Assembly: GCF_030063135.1 (NCBI RefSeq)
Contig: NZ_JASISO010000022.1
Coordinates: 1 to 64,000 of the forward strand
Direction of reading: 5' to 3'
Length of the DNA: 64,000 nt
Origin: Streptomyces sp. G-G2
Lineage (GTDB): Bacteria > Actinomycetota > Actinomycetes > Streptomycetales > Streptomycetaceae
In this document: positions 53,278 through 62,199 of the stretch, piece after piece
Numbering within the stretch: the stretch's first letter is position 1
Layout: each line of letters starts with the position of its first letter
Made by a program: the position numbers and the translations under genes
Notes under the pieces: generated by a model
The model's input: only the letters and a program-made list of their open reading frames with translations
Databases searched by the model: none
Told to the model about the DNA's origin: nothing

Positions 53278-53315
53278 CGGGGTCCGGGAGTGGTCTCTAC
53301 CGCTCCCGGGCCCCG
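53278..53315 (+). terminator. Hairpin between binding protein and ABC ATPase genes
   Basis: CGGGGTCCGGGAG pairs with CTCCCGGGCCCCG with one G-T pair and a 12-nt loop, 30 bp after the stop. It may give partial termination and favour the abundant binding protein over the membrane parts. Confidence 0.65.
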
Positions 53316-53383
53316 AGCCGTCTGTTTCGGTTCTTGATCGCTATTTTTGGCCAGTTGGCCGCAAGTTTTCACTTCCGACAGTG

Positions 53384-53395
53384 CTACGCGCGTAG
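53384..53395. promoter_or_regulatory. Nucleoside regulon palindrome, copy 2 (perfect)
   Basis: CTACGCGCGTAG is a perfect 12-bp palindrome 112 bp before the ATPase start. GGCCA-gt-TGGCC, another small palindrome, stands at 53349-53360. Confidence 0.65.
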
Positions 53396-53506
53396 AGGCC
53401 TCGTGGACGCGATACCGTCCTTCTCCCTCCCGCCCGCCCGGCCGACCGTCCGTCCCCCTGCCGTCTTTCGGCTTTCCAGCTCCTTCCGCGCCAAGGAGAG
53501 TGCGCC

Positions 53507-55111
53507 ATCAACGCGTCCAGCCCCCCTCTCGCCGTAGAACTGAACGGCATTACCAAGCGCTTCCCCGGCGTCGTCGCCAACAAGGACATCGCGATCACCG
53601 TCCGCAAGGGCACGGTCCACGCCCTCGTCGGTGAGAACGGTGCCGGCAAGTCGACCCTGATGAAGATCCTCTACGGCATGCAGAAGCCGGACGAGGGGAC
53701 CATCGCCATCGACGGGGAGCAGGTCACCTTCTCCAGCCCCGGCGACGCCATCGCCCGCGGCATCGGCATGGTGCACCAGCACTTCATGCTCGCCGACAAC
53801 CTCACCGTCCTGGAGAACGTCGTTCTCGGCGGCGAGAAGCTCTACGGCATCGGCGCCAAGGCCCGTAAGAAGATCAAGGAGATCTCCGACGCGTACGGCC
53901 TGGGCGTGCGCCCGGACGCGCTCGTCGAGGACCTCGGCGTCGCGGACCGCCAGCGCGTGGAGATCCTCAAGGTCCTCTACCGGGGCGCCCGGATCCTCAT
54001 CCTCGACGAGCCGACCGCCGTGCTCGTCCCGCAGGAAGTGGACGCGCTCTTCGACAACCTGCGCGAGCTCAAGGCCGAGGGCCTGACCGTCATCTTCATC
54101 TCGCACAAGCTGGGCGAGGTCCTGAAGGTCGCCGACGACATCACCGTCATCCGGCGCGGCACGACGGTCGGCACCGCCGACCCGCGCAACACCACGACCA
54201 AGCAGCTCGCCGAGCTGATGGTCGGCTCCGAACTCCCCTCGCCCGAGACCCGCGAGTCCACGGTGACCACCACCGCGATGCTCCAGGTCGCGGACCTGCG
54301 GCTGGCCGCCACCGACCCGGACGGGGTCGTGCGCGAGGTGCTCGCGGGCATCGACTTCACCATCCACAAGGGTGAGGTGCTCGGCATCGCCGGGGTCGAG
54401 GGCAACGGCCAGACGGAACTCATCGAAGCCCTGATGGGCATGAGCATCCCCGACGGCGGCACCATCACGCTGGACGGCGCCGACATCTCCACCGTCACGA
54501 CGCGCAAGCGCCGCGAGGGCGGCATCGGCTACATCCCCGAGGACCGGCACCGGCACGGCCTGCTGCTGGAGTCCTCGCTGTGGGAGAACCGCATCCTGGG
54601 CCACGTCACCGAGGCGCCCAACTCCAAGCGCGGGGTCCTGGACCTCAAGGCCGCCCGCAAGGACACCGAGCGGATCGTGCGCGAGTACGACGTCCGCACG
54701 CCCGGCATCGAGGTCACCGCGGCCTCGCTCTCCGGCGGCAACCAGCAGAAGCTGATCGTCGGCCGCGAGATGAGCCACCACCCGAAGTTCCTCATCGCCG
54801 CCCACCCCACCCGTGGTGTGGACGTCGGCGCGCAGGCCCAGATCTGGGACGCGATCCGCGAGGCCCGCCGCGACGGCCTGGCCGTGCTGCTGATCTCGGC
54901 GGACCTGGACGAGCTGATCGGCCTGTCCGACTCCCTGCGCGTGATCTACCGCGGCCGCCTGGTCGCGGACGCCGACCCCGCGACCGTCACCCCGGAGGAA
55001 CTGGGCACCGCCATGACGGGCGCCGCCACCGGGCACCTGGAAGCACCCGACAACCACTCCGCCGCCGGTACCGACGCTGGTACCGCATCCCCGGAGGACG
55101 AGGCCCGATGA
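53507..55111 (+). CDS. Nucleoside ABC transporter ATP-binding protein, probable ATC start
   Basis: The 534 residues hold two ABC domains, as in RbsA and nucleoside transporters. Domain 1: Walker A VGENGAGKSTLMKIL, Walker B ARILILDEPTA. Domain 2: degenerate Walker A VEGNGQTELIEAL, signature LSGGNQQKLIVGRE and AAHPTRGVDVGAQAQIW. The first in-frame ATG, at 53660, would remove Walker A and cannot be the start. Upstream, in frame, the only codon well placed behind AAGGAG (53493-53498) is ATC at 53507, with an 8-nt spacer, giving INASSPPLAVELNGITKRFP. The stop overlaps the permease ATG. Confidence 0.9.
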   Translation: MNASSPPLAVELNGITKRFPGVVANKDIAITVRKGTVHALVGENGAGKSTLMKILYGMQKPDEGTIAIDGEQVTFSSPGDAIARGIGMVHQHFMLADNLTVLENVVLGGEKLYGIGAKARKKIKEISDAYGLGVRPDALVEDLGVADRQRVEILKVLYRGARILILDEPTAVLVPQEVDALFDNLRELKAEGLTVIFISHKLGEVLKVADDITVIRRGTTVGTADPRNTTTKQLAELMVGSELPSPETRESTVTTTAMLQVADLRLAATDPDGVVREVLAGIDFTIHKGEVLGIAGVEGNGQTELIEALMGMSIPDGGTITLDGADISTVTTRKRREGGIGYIPEDRHRHGLLLESSLWENRILGHVTEAPNSKRGVLDLKAARKDTERIVREYDVRTPGIEVTAASLSGGNQQKLIVGREMSHHPKFLIAAHPTRGVDVGAQAQIWDAIREARRDGLAVLLISADLDELIGLSDSLRVIYRGRLVADADPATVTPEELGTAMTGAATGHLEAPDNHSAAGTDAGTASPEDEAR

Positions 55112-56223
55112 AGAAATTCGACAAGGACCGGCTGATCCTCGGCTTCGCCGGGCCCGCGCTCGCGCTGGTCGCCGCCTTCGTGCTGACCGTGATCGTGCTG
55201 GCGGCGACGGGCGTGGACCCGATCGACCCGCTGCGCATCATGGTGGAGAACGCCGGTTACCAGGACATCCAGGTCCTCATCGTCAACCAGGCGGGCACGT
55301 ACTACCTGGCGGCGCTCGCGGTGGCCATCGGCTTCCGGATGAACCTCTTCAACATCGGCGTCGACGGCCAGTACCGCCTCGCCGCGATGATCTCCGCCGT
55401 GGTGGGCACCGCCGTCTCGCTGCCCGGCCCGCTGCACATCCTGCTGATCGTGCTCGTCGCCATGCTGACCGGTGCCTTCTGGGCCGGTATCGCGGGTGTC
55501 CTCAAGGCCAAGCGCGGAGTGAGCGAGGTCGTCTCCACGATCATGCTCAACGCCATCGCGACCAGCCTGATCGCCTGGCTGATCCTGCCGAAGAACCTCG
55601 GCATCCAGCCCGTCGGCTCCAACGACCTGACGACCGGCGACATCGCCGAGTCCGGCTGGTTCCCGGCGCTGACCGTCGGTGACGGCCTGGAGATCTACGG
55701 CTTCACCTTCGTGGCCTTCGCCCTCGGCGTCGTCTACTGGTTCGTCCTCAACCGCACCCGCTTCGGCTTCGACCTGCGCGCCACCGGCGCCAGCGAGTCC
55801 GCCGCCCAGGCTTCCGGCGTCGACGCCAAGAAGATGATCATCACCTCGATGCTCATCTCGGGCGCGGTCGCGGGCCTGTCCGGCATGCCGCAGCTGCTGG
55901 GCGAGACCCACACGTACAACCTGTCCTTCCCGGTCGGTGTCGGGTTCACCGGCATCACCATCGCGCTGCTGGGCCGCAACAGCCCGGTCGGCATCCTCTT
56001 CGCCGCCTTCCTGATGTCCTTCATCGACAAGGCTTCGGCCGGTCTGGACACGGCCGGGTACGCGAAGGAGATCGGCACGATCATGAAGGGCCTGATCGTG
56101 ATCGCCGTCGTCGTCTCGTACGAGCTCGTCCGCCGCTACGGCATCCGCCGCCAGCAGCAGAAGGTCGGCGAGGAACTCGCAGCGGGCGGCGCCCTCAAGA
56201 CCGACAAGGAGGTCGCGGCGTGA
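55108..56223 (+). CDS. Nucleoside ABC transporter permease 1
   Basis: The 371 residues have eight or more membrane helices: LVAAFVLTVIVLAATGVD, YYLAALAVAIGFRMNLFNIG, VDGQYRLAAMISAVVGTAV and VSTIMLNAIATSLIAWLIL. The EAA-like cytoplasmic loop is ASESAAQASGVDAKKMIITS. It has a basic start and charged tail, and 4-bp overlaps with the ATPase and with permease 2. Confidence 0.92.
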   Translation: MKKFDKDRLILGFAGPALALVAAFVLTVIVLAATGVDPIDPLRIMVENAGYQDIQVLIVNQAGTYYLAALAVAIGFRMNLFNIGVDGQYRLAAMISAVVGTAVSLPGPLHILLIVLVAMLTGAFWAGIAGVLKAKRGVSEVVSTIMLNAIATSLIAWLILPKNLGIQPVGSNDLTTGDIAESGWFPALTVGDGLEIYGFTFVAFALGVVYWFVLNRTRFGFDLRATGASESAAQASGVDAKKMIITSMLISGAVAGLSGMPQLLGETHTYNLSFPVGVGFTGITIALLGRNSPVGILFAAFLMSFIDKASAGLDTAGYAKEIGTIMKGLIVIAVVVSYELVRRYGIRRQQQKVGEELAAGGALKTDKEVAA

Positions 56224-57485
56224 GCACCAGCACCGTTTCCGCGACGAGCGCGGCCCCCAAGAAGCAGGCCGGCCGCAAGAAGCTCACCCTGCCCTGGATC
56301 ATGCTGATCATCGCGGGCGGCCTGGCGGTCGTCTCGCTGGTCCGCGTGATCAGCGGGGCGAACGACCTGACCTCCGTGGGCCAGGTCTCCGGCGCCCTCT
56401 CCCTCGCCGTTCCGATCGGCCTCGCCGGCCTCGGCGGTCTGTGGGCCGAACGCGCGGGCGTCGTCAACATCGGCCTCGAAGGCATGATGATCCTGGGCAC
56501 CTGGTTCGGCGCCTGGGCGGGCTACCAGTGGGGCCCCTGGACCGGCGTGCTCGTCGGCATCGCGGGCGGCGCCATCGGCGGCCTGCTGCACGCGGTCATC
56601 ACGGTCACCTTCAACGTGAACCACATCGTCTCCGGTGTGGCCATCAACATCCTGGCCCTCGGCTTCACCCAGTACCTGTCGAACTTCACGTTCTCGGACG
56701 CGCCCGGCGGCTCCTCCAAGCAGTCGCCGCGCGTCGAGCCGATCTACCAGATCACCGTGCCGGGGCTGTCCGACTGGATGGCCACCCTGCAGGGCAAGCA
56801 CTGGTTCTTCGTCTCGGACCTCGCCGGAGTCATCGGCGGTCTGGTGACCAACCTGTCGCTGCTGACCGTCCTGGCCCTGCTGCTGGTCCCCGGCACCTGG
56901 TGGGTGCTGTGGCGCACCACCTTCGGACTGCGGCTGCGCTCCTGCGGCGAGAACCCGGTCGCCGCCGAGTCCCTCGGCGTCAACGTCTACAAGTACAAGT
57001 ACATCGCCGTGATCGTCTCGGGCGGCCTCGCGGGCCTCGGCGGCGTGTTCCTGTCCATCGTCGCCAGCCCGATCTACCAGGAGGGCCAGACCGGCGGCCG
57101 CGGTTACATCGGTCTCGCCGCGATGATCTTCGGCAACTGGATGCCGGGCGGCATGGCGCTGGGCGCGGGCCTCTTCGGCTTCACCGACAGCCTCAAGCTG
57201 CGCGGCGGCGCCGAGAACGTCCACGCGATGCTGCTGCTGATCGCGATCCTCCTCGTCCTGGCCGTCGCCTGGCAGCTGTACAAGAAGAAGTACGTCCCGG
57301 CGGTCGTGTCGGCGGTCTGCGCCGCGGGCCTCTTCCTCTGGTACGTCCTGACCGACGCGGTGCCGAGCCAGTTCGTGGACGCGGCCCCGTACCTGACCAC
57401 CCTGCTGGTGCTCGCCCTCTCGGCGCAGCGCCTGCGGATGCCGAAGGCGGACGGCCTGCCGTACCGCAAGGGGCAGGGCAAGTGA
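56220..57485 (+). CDS. Nucleoside ABC transporter permease 2
   Basis: The 421 residues start at GTG overlapping the previous stop. Segments: LAVPIGLAGLGGLWAERAGV, VNIGLEGMMILGTWFGAWAG, VNHIVSGVAINILALGFTQY and RLRSCGENPVAAESLGVNVY. This is the partner of permease 1 in the heterodimeric channel. Its own stop overlaps the cdd GTG, so uptake and first breakdown step are translated together. Confidence 0.92.
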   Translation: MSTSTVSATSAAPKKQAGRKKLTLPWIMLIIAGGLAVVSLVRVISGANDLTSVGQVSGALSLAVPIGLAGLGGLWAERAGVVNIGLEGMMILGTWFGAWAGYQWGPWTGVLVGIAGGAIGGLLHAVITVTFNVNHIVSGVAINILALGFTQYLSNFTFSDAPGGSSKQSPRVEPIYQITVPGLSDWMATLQGKHWFFVSDLAGVIGGLVTNLSLLTVLALLLVPGTWWVLWRTTFGLRLRSCGENPVAAESLGVNVYKYKYIAVIVSGGLAGLGGVFLSIVASPIYQEGQTGGRGYIGLAAMIFGNWMPGGMALGAGLFGFTDSLKLRGGAENVHAMLLLIAILLVLAVAWQLYKKKYVPAVVSAVCAAGLFLWYVLTDAVPSQFVDAAPYLTTLLVLALSAQRLRMPKADGLPYRKGQGK

Positions 57486-57880
57486 CGACCGCGCTCAGTC
57501 CCGACTGGGAGGCCCTGCGGGTGGCCGCCCGGGACGCCATGTCCCGGGCCTACGCCCCCTACTCCGGCTTCCCGGTCGGCGTCGCCGCCCTGGTCGACGA
57601 CGGCCGCACGATCACCGGGTGCAACGTCGAGAACGCCAGCTACGGGCTCAGCCTGTGCGCCGAGTGCGGGCTACTCTCGGCCCTCCAGGCCACCGGGGGC
57701 GGCCGCCTCACGCACTTCACGTGCGTCGACGGCAAGGGCGAGATCCTCGTCCCGTGCGGCCGCTGCCGACAGCTCCTGTACGAGTTCGGCGGCCCCGAAC
57801 TCCAGGTGGAGACGCCCGAGGGCGTCCTGCCGCTGGCGGCCATGCTGCCGCAGGCCTTCGGGCCCGACCACCTGAGATAG
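57482..57880 (+). CDS. cdd: Cytidine deaminase
   Basis: The 132-residue tetrameric-type enzyme turns cytidine and deoxycytidine into uridine forms. Zinc ligands and the catalytic Glu lie in CNVENASYGLSLCAECG (C-A-E) and VPCGRCRQLL (P-C-x2-C). The substrate segment YAPYSGFPVGVAAL is intact. It is the last gene of the transporter operon, followed by a hairpin. Confidence 0.95.
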   Translation: MTTALSPDWEALRVAARDAMSRAYAPYSGFPVGVAALVDDGRTITGCNVENASYGLSLCAECGLLSALQATGGGRLTHFTCVDGKGEILVPCGRCRQLLYEFGGPELQVETPEGVLPLAAMLPQAFGPDHLR

Positions 57881-57887
57881 CCGTGCG

Positions 57888-57921
57888 GACGGCCCTTCGC
57901 CCCTGGGGGCGGAGGGCCGTC
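57888..57921 (+). terminator. Hairpin after cdd
   Basis: GACGGCCCTTCGCCCC-tg-GGGGCGGAGGGCCGTC folds with one mismatch, 8 bp after the cdd stop and before the deoA promoter region. Confidence 0.75.
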
Positions 57922-57963
57922 GTACGTCCCCCCCTTTGACCACTTCGTTCAACCCCTCATCTC

Positions 57964-57977
57964 TCTATGCGCGTAGA
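57964..57977. promoter_or_regulatory. Nucleoside regulon palindrome, copy 3
   Basis: TCTATGCGCGTAGA differs from a perfect palindrome at one position and from copy 2 by C-to-T. It lies 12 bp before the deoA ATG and touches the ribosome site GAAGGAAG. Confidence 0.6.
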
Positions 57978-57989
57978 AGGAAGTCATCC

Positions 57990-59267
57990 ATGGACGTCAT
58001 CTCCGTCATCCGGACCAAGCGTGACCGCGGCGAGCTGAGCCCGGAGCAGATCGACTGGGTCATCGACGCGTACACGCGCGGTGTCGTCGCCGACGAGCAG
58101 ATGTCGGCGCTGGCGATGGCCATCCTGCTCAACGGCATGAACCGGGCCGAGATCGCCCGCTGGACCGCCGCGATGATCGCGAGCGGCGAGCGCATGAACT
58201 TCGACTCGCTCTCCCGCCCGACCGCCGACAAGCACTCCACCGGCGGCGTCGGCGACAAGATCACCCTGCCGCTGGCCCCGCTCGTCGCCGCCTGCGGCGC
58301 GGCCGTACCGCAGCTGTCGGGCCGCGGGCTCGGCCACACCGGCGGCACCCTCGACAAGCTGGAGTCCATCCCCGGCTGGCGCGCGCTGCTCTCCAACGAG
58401 GAGATGCTGCACGTCCTGGACACCACCGGCGCGGTGATCTGCGCGGCGGGCGACGGGCTGGCTCCGGCGGACAAGAAGCTGTACGCGCTGCGCGACGTGA
58501 CCGGCACGGTCGAGGCCATCCCGCTGATCGCCTCCTCGATCATGTCGAAGAAGATCGCCGAGGGTACGGGCTCCCTGGTGCTGGACGTGAAGGTCGGCTC
58601 CGGCGCCTTCATGAAGAACATCGAGGACGCGCGCGAGCTGGCCCGGACCATGGTGGGTCTGGGCACCGACTCGGGCGTCAAGACGGTCGCGCTGCTGACC
58701 GACATGTCCACCCCCCTCGGCCTGACCGCGGGCAACGCGCTGGAGATCCGCGAGTCGGTGGAGGTGCTCGCCGGCGGCGGCCCGGCCGACGTGGTCGAGC
58801 TGACCCTGGCGCTGGCCCGCGAGATGCTGGAAGCGGCCGGGATCCGGGACGCGGACCCGGCCAGGGCGCTGGCCGACGGCTCGGCCATGGACGTGTGGCG
58901 CCGGATGATCGCGGCCCAGGGCGGCGACCCGGACGCGGCCCTGCCGGTGGCCCGGGAGCAGCACGTGATCACCGCCCCGGCCTCGGGCATGCTGACCCGC
59001 CTGGACGCCTACGCCGTGGGCGTGGGCGCGTGGCGCCTGGGCGCGGGCCGCGCCCGCAAGGAGGACCCGGTGCAGGCGGGCGCGGGCATCGAGCTGCACG
59101 CGAAGCCGGGCGACGCGGTGACGGCGGGGCAGCCGCTGATGACCCTGCACACCGACACCCCGGAGAAGTTCGAGTACGCCGTCGCGGCGCTGGAGGGCTC
59201 CTTCGACATCGCCCCGGCCGGTACGGGCTTCACCGCGACCCCGATCGTGCTGGACCGCATCGCCTAA
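57990..59267 (+). CDS. deoA: Thymidine (pyrimidine-nucleoside) phosphorylase
   Basis: The 425-residue enzyme splits thymidine/deoxyuridine with phosphate to base and deoxyribose-1-phosphate. The family signature SGRGLGHTGGTLDKLESIPG is intact, along with STGGVGDKITLPLAPLVAAC, SKKIAEGTGSLVLDVKVGSG and the C-terminal domain. ATG 57990 follows GAAGGAAG; an upstream in-frame GTG has no support. It is the next step after cdd. Confidence 0.95.
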   Translation: MDVISVIRTKRDRGELSPEQIDWVIDAYTRGVVADEQMSALAMAILLNGMNRAEIARWTAAMIASGERMNFDSLSRPTADKHSTGGVGDKITLPLAPLVAACGAAVPQLSGRGLGHTGGTLDKLESIPGWRALLSNEEMLHVLDTTGAVICAAGDGLAPADKKLYALRDVTGTVEAIPLIASSIMSKKIAEGTGSLVLDVKVGSGAFMKNIEDARELARTMVGLGTDSGVKTVALLTDMSTPLGLTAGNALEIRESVEVLAGGGPADVVELTLALAREMLEAAGIRDADPARALADGSAMDVWRRMIAAQGGDPDAALPVAREQHVITAPASGMLTRLDAYAVGVGAWRLGAGRARKEDPVQAGAGIELHAKPGDAVTAGQPLMTLHTDTPEKFEYAVAALEGSFDIAPAGTGFTATPIVLDRIA

Positions 59268-59323
59268 ACGGGGACCGTACCGCCCGTACCGCCCTTACGG
59301 TCCTGGGGGCCCGCTCAGCCGTC

Positions 59324-59365
59324 GACCCCCGTACCCCGCGATGAGTTTCGCGGGGTGCGGGGGTC
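59324..59365 (+). terminator. deoA terminator
   Basis: GACCCCCGTACCCCGCGA-tgagtt-TCGCGGGGTGCGGGGGTC is an 18-bp stem with a single G-T pair, 56 bp after the deoA stop. Confidence 0.85.
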
Positions 59366-59373
59366 AACCGTTC

Positions 59374-59727
59374 GTGGATACGAAATGGTTCGTGCTGCCC
59401 GGGCCCGGGATGACGCCCGCGGAGACGCGGGAGGCCGCAGCCAGGCTCCGTGGCGGGCTGGGGGTGGTGTGTGACGTCAGCGCCGTCACCGAGCCCGGCC
59501 TGGCGGCCGTGGAGGCCCTCGCGCGGCTCGCGCTGGAGGCCCGCCGGGGCGGGGCGGCGCTGAGCGTCACCGGGGCCGGAGCGGGCCTGCTGGGCCTGCT
59601 CCGGCTGACCGGCATGACCGTCATGGGCGGCTCCGACGGGCTAGCCGAGGTGTTCGGGGAGCCCGAAGAGCGGGAACCACCGCCCGGTGTCGAGGAAGGC
59701 GTTGAGGCCGACGATCCGGCCCTCTGA
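59374..59727 (+). CDS. STAS-domain-like protein
   Basis: The product has 117 residues from GTG 59374 ([20 protein letters not shown]). The layout suits a small STAS/anti-sigma-antagonist fold: [40 protein letters not shown]. No typical phosphorylatable Asp-Ser is seen. An ATG at 59341 is in frame but lies at the foot of the deoA terminator loop, so it is less likely. The last 87 bp overlap the convergent sigma-factor gene, which is unusual. Confidence 0.65.
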   Translation: MDTKWFVLPGPGMTPAETREAAARLRGGLGVVCDVSAVTEPGLAAVEALARLALEARRGGAALSVTGAGAGLLGLLRLTGMTVMGGSDGLAEVFGEPEEREPPPGVEEGVEADDPAL

Positions 59728-60618
59728 GACCTCCAGGACCTGGAGCGCCCACGGCGTGTGACCCGGGCCGTCCTGCGCCGGGCGGTACTGGCCGAAGGCG
59801 GGCATGCCGTTGGCGGTGGTCGCCACCAGCCGCGAGCCGCGGCAGCCGATGCCCTGGTTCAGGTGCCAGGCGGCGATGTCCTCGTGCCCCTGGAGCCACA
59901 GGTCGTACGGCGGCATCGACAGCACCGCGTCCTCGTGCAGCAGGGCGGTGAGCCGCGAGATGTCGTACGCCTCGAAGGCGGACAGGTACTGCTCCAGCAG
60001 CTTGGCCTGGTCGGCGTCGAGCGGGTCCGCCGGGTCGCTCGGGCGCGTCCGGGTCGTGGCCATGGTGGCCCGGGCCCGCTGGAGGGCGCTGTTCACCGAG
60101 GCCACGGTGGTGTCCAGCAGGGTGGCGACCTCGTCCGCCTTCCAGGCCAGGACCTCGCGCAGGATCAGTACGGCCCGCTGCTTGGCGGGCAGGTGCTGGA
60201 GGGCGGCCACGAACGCCAGCCGGACCGATTCCTTCGCCAGCGCCAGCTCGGCCGGGTCGGCCGTCTGCGGCAGCACCCGCGCGTCCGGCACCGGCTCCAG
60301 CCAGGTCACCTCGGGGCGTTCGCGCAGGACCGCGGAGGCCTGGTGCTGCGGGGCCGTGAGGTCCATCGGGCGGGCCCGCTTGCTGCCCGCGGCCAGCAGG
60401 TCCAGGCAGACGTTGGTGGCGATGCGGTACAGCCAGGAGCGCAGCGAGGAGCGCCCCTCGAACCGGTCGTAGGCGCGCCAGGCACGGATGTACGTGTCCT
60501 GCACGGCGTCCTCGGCGTCGAAGGCCGAGCCGAGCATCCGGTAGCAGTACCCGGTCAGCTCCCTGCGGTATTCGTCCATCGCGGAGTCCAGCTCCGGCTT
60601 GGTCGCGAGGTCACTCAT
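59641..60618 (-). CDS. ECF sigma factor with C-terminal SnoaL-like domain
   Basis: The 325 residues have region 2 ([40 protein letters not shown]) and region 4 ([40 protein letters not shown]). A NTF2/SnoaL-like domain of about 120 residues follows ([34 protein letters not shown]). Such fused ECF factors (SigG/SigJ-like) lack a classical anti-sigma, and the extra domain controls activity. AGGGGGTTCGA precedes the ATG. It adjoins the gamma-butyrolactone island. Confidence 0.9.
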   Translation of the reverse strand: MSDLATKPELDSAMDEYRRELTGYCYRMLGSAFDAEDAVQDTYIRAWRAYDRFEGRSSLRSWLYRIATNVCLDLLAAGSKRARPMDLTAPQHQASAVLRERPEVTWLEPVPDARVLPQTADPAELALAKESVRLAFVAALQHLPAKQRAVLILREVLAWKADEVATLLDTTVASVNSALQRARATMATTRTRPSDPADPLDADQAKLLEQYLSAFEAYDISRLTALLHEDAVLSMPPYDLWLQGHEDIAAWHLNQGIGCRGSRLVATTANGMPAFGQYRPAQDGPGHTPWALQVLEVSEGRIVGLNAFLDTGRWFPLFGLPEHLG

Positions 60619-60722
60619 GTCGGTCGAACCCCCTGGTAGATCCCGATACTTCGGAACCTACCCGAGGGGTCCGACAACGGCAGCCCGGCGACGGTTGCGG
60701 CCGCCGGGAGGGGGCAGACGCG

Positions 60723-61784
60723 CTAGGCGGAGATCGCCGGAGCGGCGGCCGGGCGCAGCGCCGCGTGGGTCGCCGCGTGGGTCACCGCGTGGGTCACCGG
60801 CGGGCCGGTGACGGGCCGGCGGGCGGGCAGCGGAGTCGTGCTGACACGCGCGGTGAACAGCTCCTGGCCCTCCTGGTGGATGGAGACCCGCACCCGCCCG
60901 GTGCCCGGTTCCGGCTCCGCTTCGACCCAGCACGGTGCGTCGAGTTCGGCGAAGCGCGTGAATTTGGTGTCCATCGCGGCGGCCATGGCCCGAGCGGGCC
61001 CGGCGACGACGTGGGCGGCCTGCCGGGCGGCCTCCAGCATGAGCGCTCCGGGCACGTGGTCGACGGGGTGGTCGAAGAGCACCGGGTGCTCGGTGTCCAC
61101 GCGCAGCTGCCAGCGGCGCGGCGAGGTGGTGGCGGCCAGGACCACGTTCTCCCGCAGCTCGTGGCCCACCAGCTTCGGGGAGATGGGCAGCGGCACCGGA
61201 ACGGTGGCGGCGGTGTCCACATCGGCGTAACCGGCCCGCAGTCTGCGGTAGATGGCGGGGGCGTGGCTGCTGAAGCGGGTCTGGGCGCTGCCGAGCCAGA
61301 CGCCGTCGCGGCGGGCCTCGACGTGCAGGGAGAGCGCGCCGAGCTTGCCGCGGCGCTGTACGACGTCGTGGCAGTTGACGTACAGGGTGACCTCGGCGGG
61401 CCGCAGGCGGGCCTCCAGCGCGGCGGCGCCGGGGGCTATCGCGTAGCGGAAGTGCTCCCAGATCAGGTGGTGCCCGAAGGGAACGGTGTAGGCGGCGTGC
61501 GAGAGCAGCGGGAAGATCTGGCGGACGGTCTCGGCGAACAGGAGCGGGTCGTGCAGGCCGTTCTGGGAGCGGTAGAAGCAGTGGGCGCGGGGCCACTGGG
61601 CGGTGATGGTGAAGGAGTCCTGGTCGTCGCGGTGCCAGCCGGTCAGGAGCACCTCCGACAGGGCGGACTTGTGCACGTACTCGCGGGGGACGGTGGTGGT
61701 GACGGTGGCGGGCGGTTCGGCCGGCCCGCCGAAGGGGAGCTGCGGGATGGCGCCGGACTCGTAACGGGCGTACTCGAACTCCAT
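60723..61784 (-). CDS. AfsA/ScbA-type gamma-butyrolactone synthase
   Basis: The 353 residues have the two AfsA hot-dog repeats: VPREYVHKSALSEVLLTGWH, FYRSQNGLHDPLLFAETVRQ, then LRVDTEHPVLFDHPVDHVPG and ALMLEAARQAAHVVAG. The enzyme condenses a β-keto acyl group with dihydroxyacetone phosphate to make the autoregulator precursor. A tail with THAVTHAATHAA comes from a simple repeat. AGGGGG precedes the ATG at 61784. The divergent ScbR-like receptor gene 460 bp away is the expected partner. Confidence 0.92.
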   Translation of the reverse strand: MEFEYARYESGAIPQLPFGGPAEPPATVTTTVPREYVHKSALSEVLLTGWHRDDQDSFTITAQWPRAHCFYRSQNGLHDPLLFAETVRQIFPLLSHAAYTVPFGHHLIWEHFRYAIAPGAAALEARLRPAEVTLYVNCHDVVQRRGKLGALSLHVEARRDGVWLGSAQTRFSSHAPAIYRRLRAGYADVDTAATVPVPLPISPKLVGHELRENVVLAATTSPRRWQLRVDTEHPVLFDHPVDHVPGALMLEAARQAAHVVAGPARAMAAAMDTKFTRFAELDAPCWVEAEPEPGTGRVRVSIHQEGQELFTARVSTTPLPARRPVTGPPVTHAVTHAATHAALRPAAAPAISA

Positions 61785-62051
61785 GTGTATCCCCCTGAGA
61801 TGGCCGTGCAGGAACAGGTGTTGAGCAGGCGTGGATCGGGTGTGGGGCTGGGGTGGCGCGGTGGCGGTGCCTGGGCGGTGCCGGGTGGCGCGGTGGCGCT
61901 GGGCGGTGCGGGCGGCGCGGGTGGCGCGGGTGGCACGGAAGTGGTGCAGGTGCGGGGCGCAGTGCCGGGCAGGTGCGGGGTGGTTCCTGAACGGACCGGC
62001 CGGGGATCCCCCGGTGGACGATGTTCCGGGGTGGCCAGCTCGAATTAAACT

Positions 62052-62071
62052 AGAGAGTGCTCGTTTTGTTT
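62052..62071. promoter_or_regulatory. ARE-like box 1
   Basis: AGAGAGTGCTCGTTTTG plus TTT. It is the closest to the other boxes: 18 of 20 bases agree with the inverted box 3. Confidence 0.6.
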
Positions 62072-62180
62072 GTCGAGCGGGAACGGGTGGAAAGTCGAGA
62101 GTGGCTTGAACTGGCTGCCGGAGGATGCGTTCATCGGAGGGGAGGCCCTACCCGGCCGGCCGGGCCCGCTGGCATAACAT

Positions 62181-62199
62181 AGAGGGCGTTCGTTTTTTT
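62181..62199. promoter_or_regulatory. ARE-like box 2
   Basis: AGAGGGCGTTCGTTTTTTT, 46 bp before the ScbR-like GTG and just after TAACAT, a possible -10 element. The place suits autorepression. Confidence 0.6.

Noticed and set aside
53660-55111. ABC ATPase starting at the first ATG
   Set aside because: This would delete Walker A and the first β-strands, which are intact just upstream in the same frame.
60765-62048. A 427-codon open frame opposite the AfsA gene
   Set aside because: The composition is Gly/Val/Arg-rich without motifs, while the minus strand encodes a clear AfsA protein and the frame runs into the promoter region.
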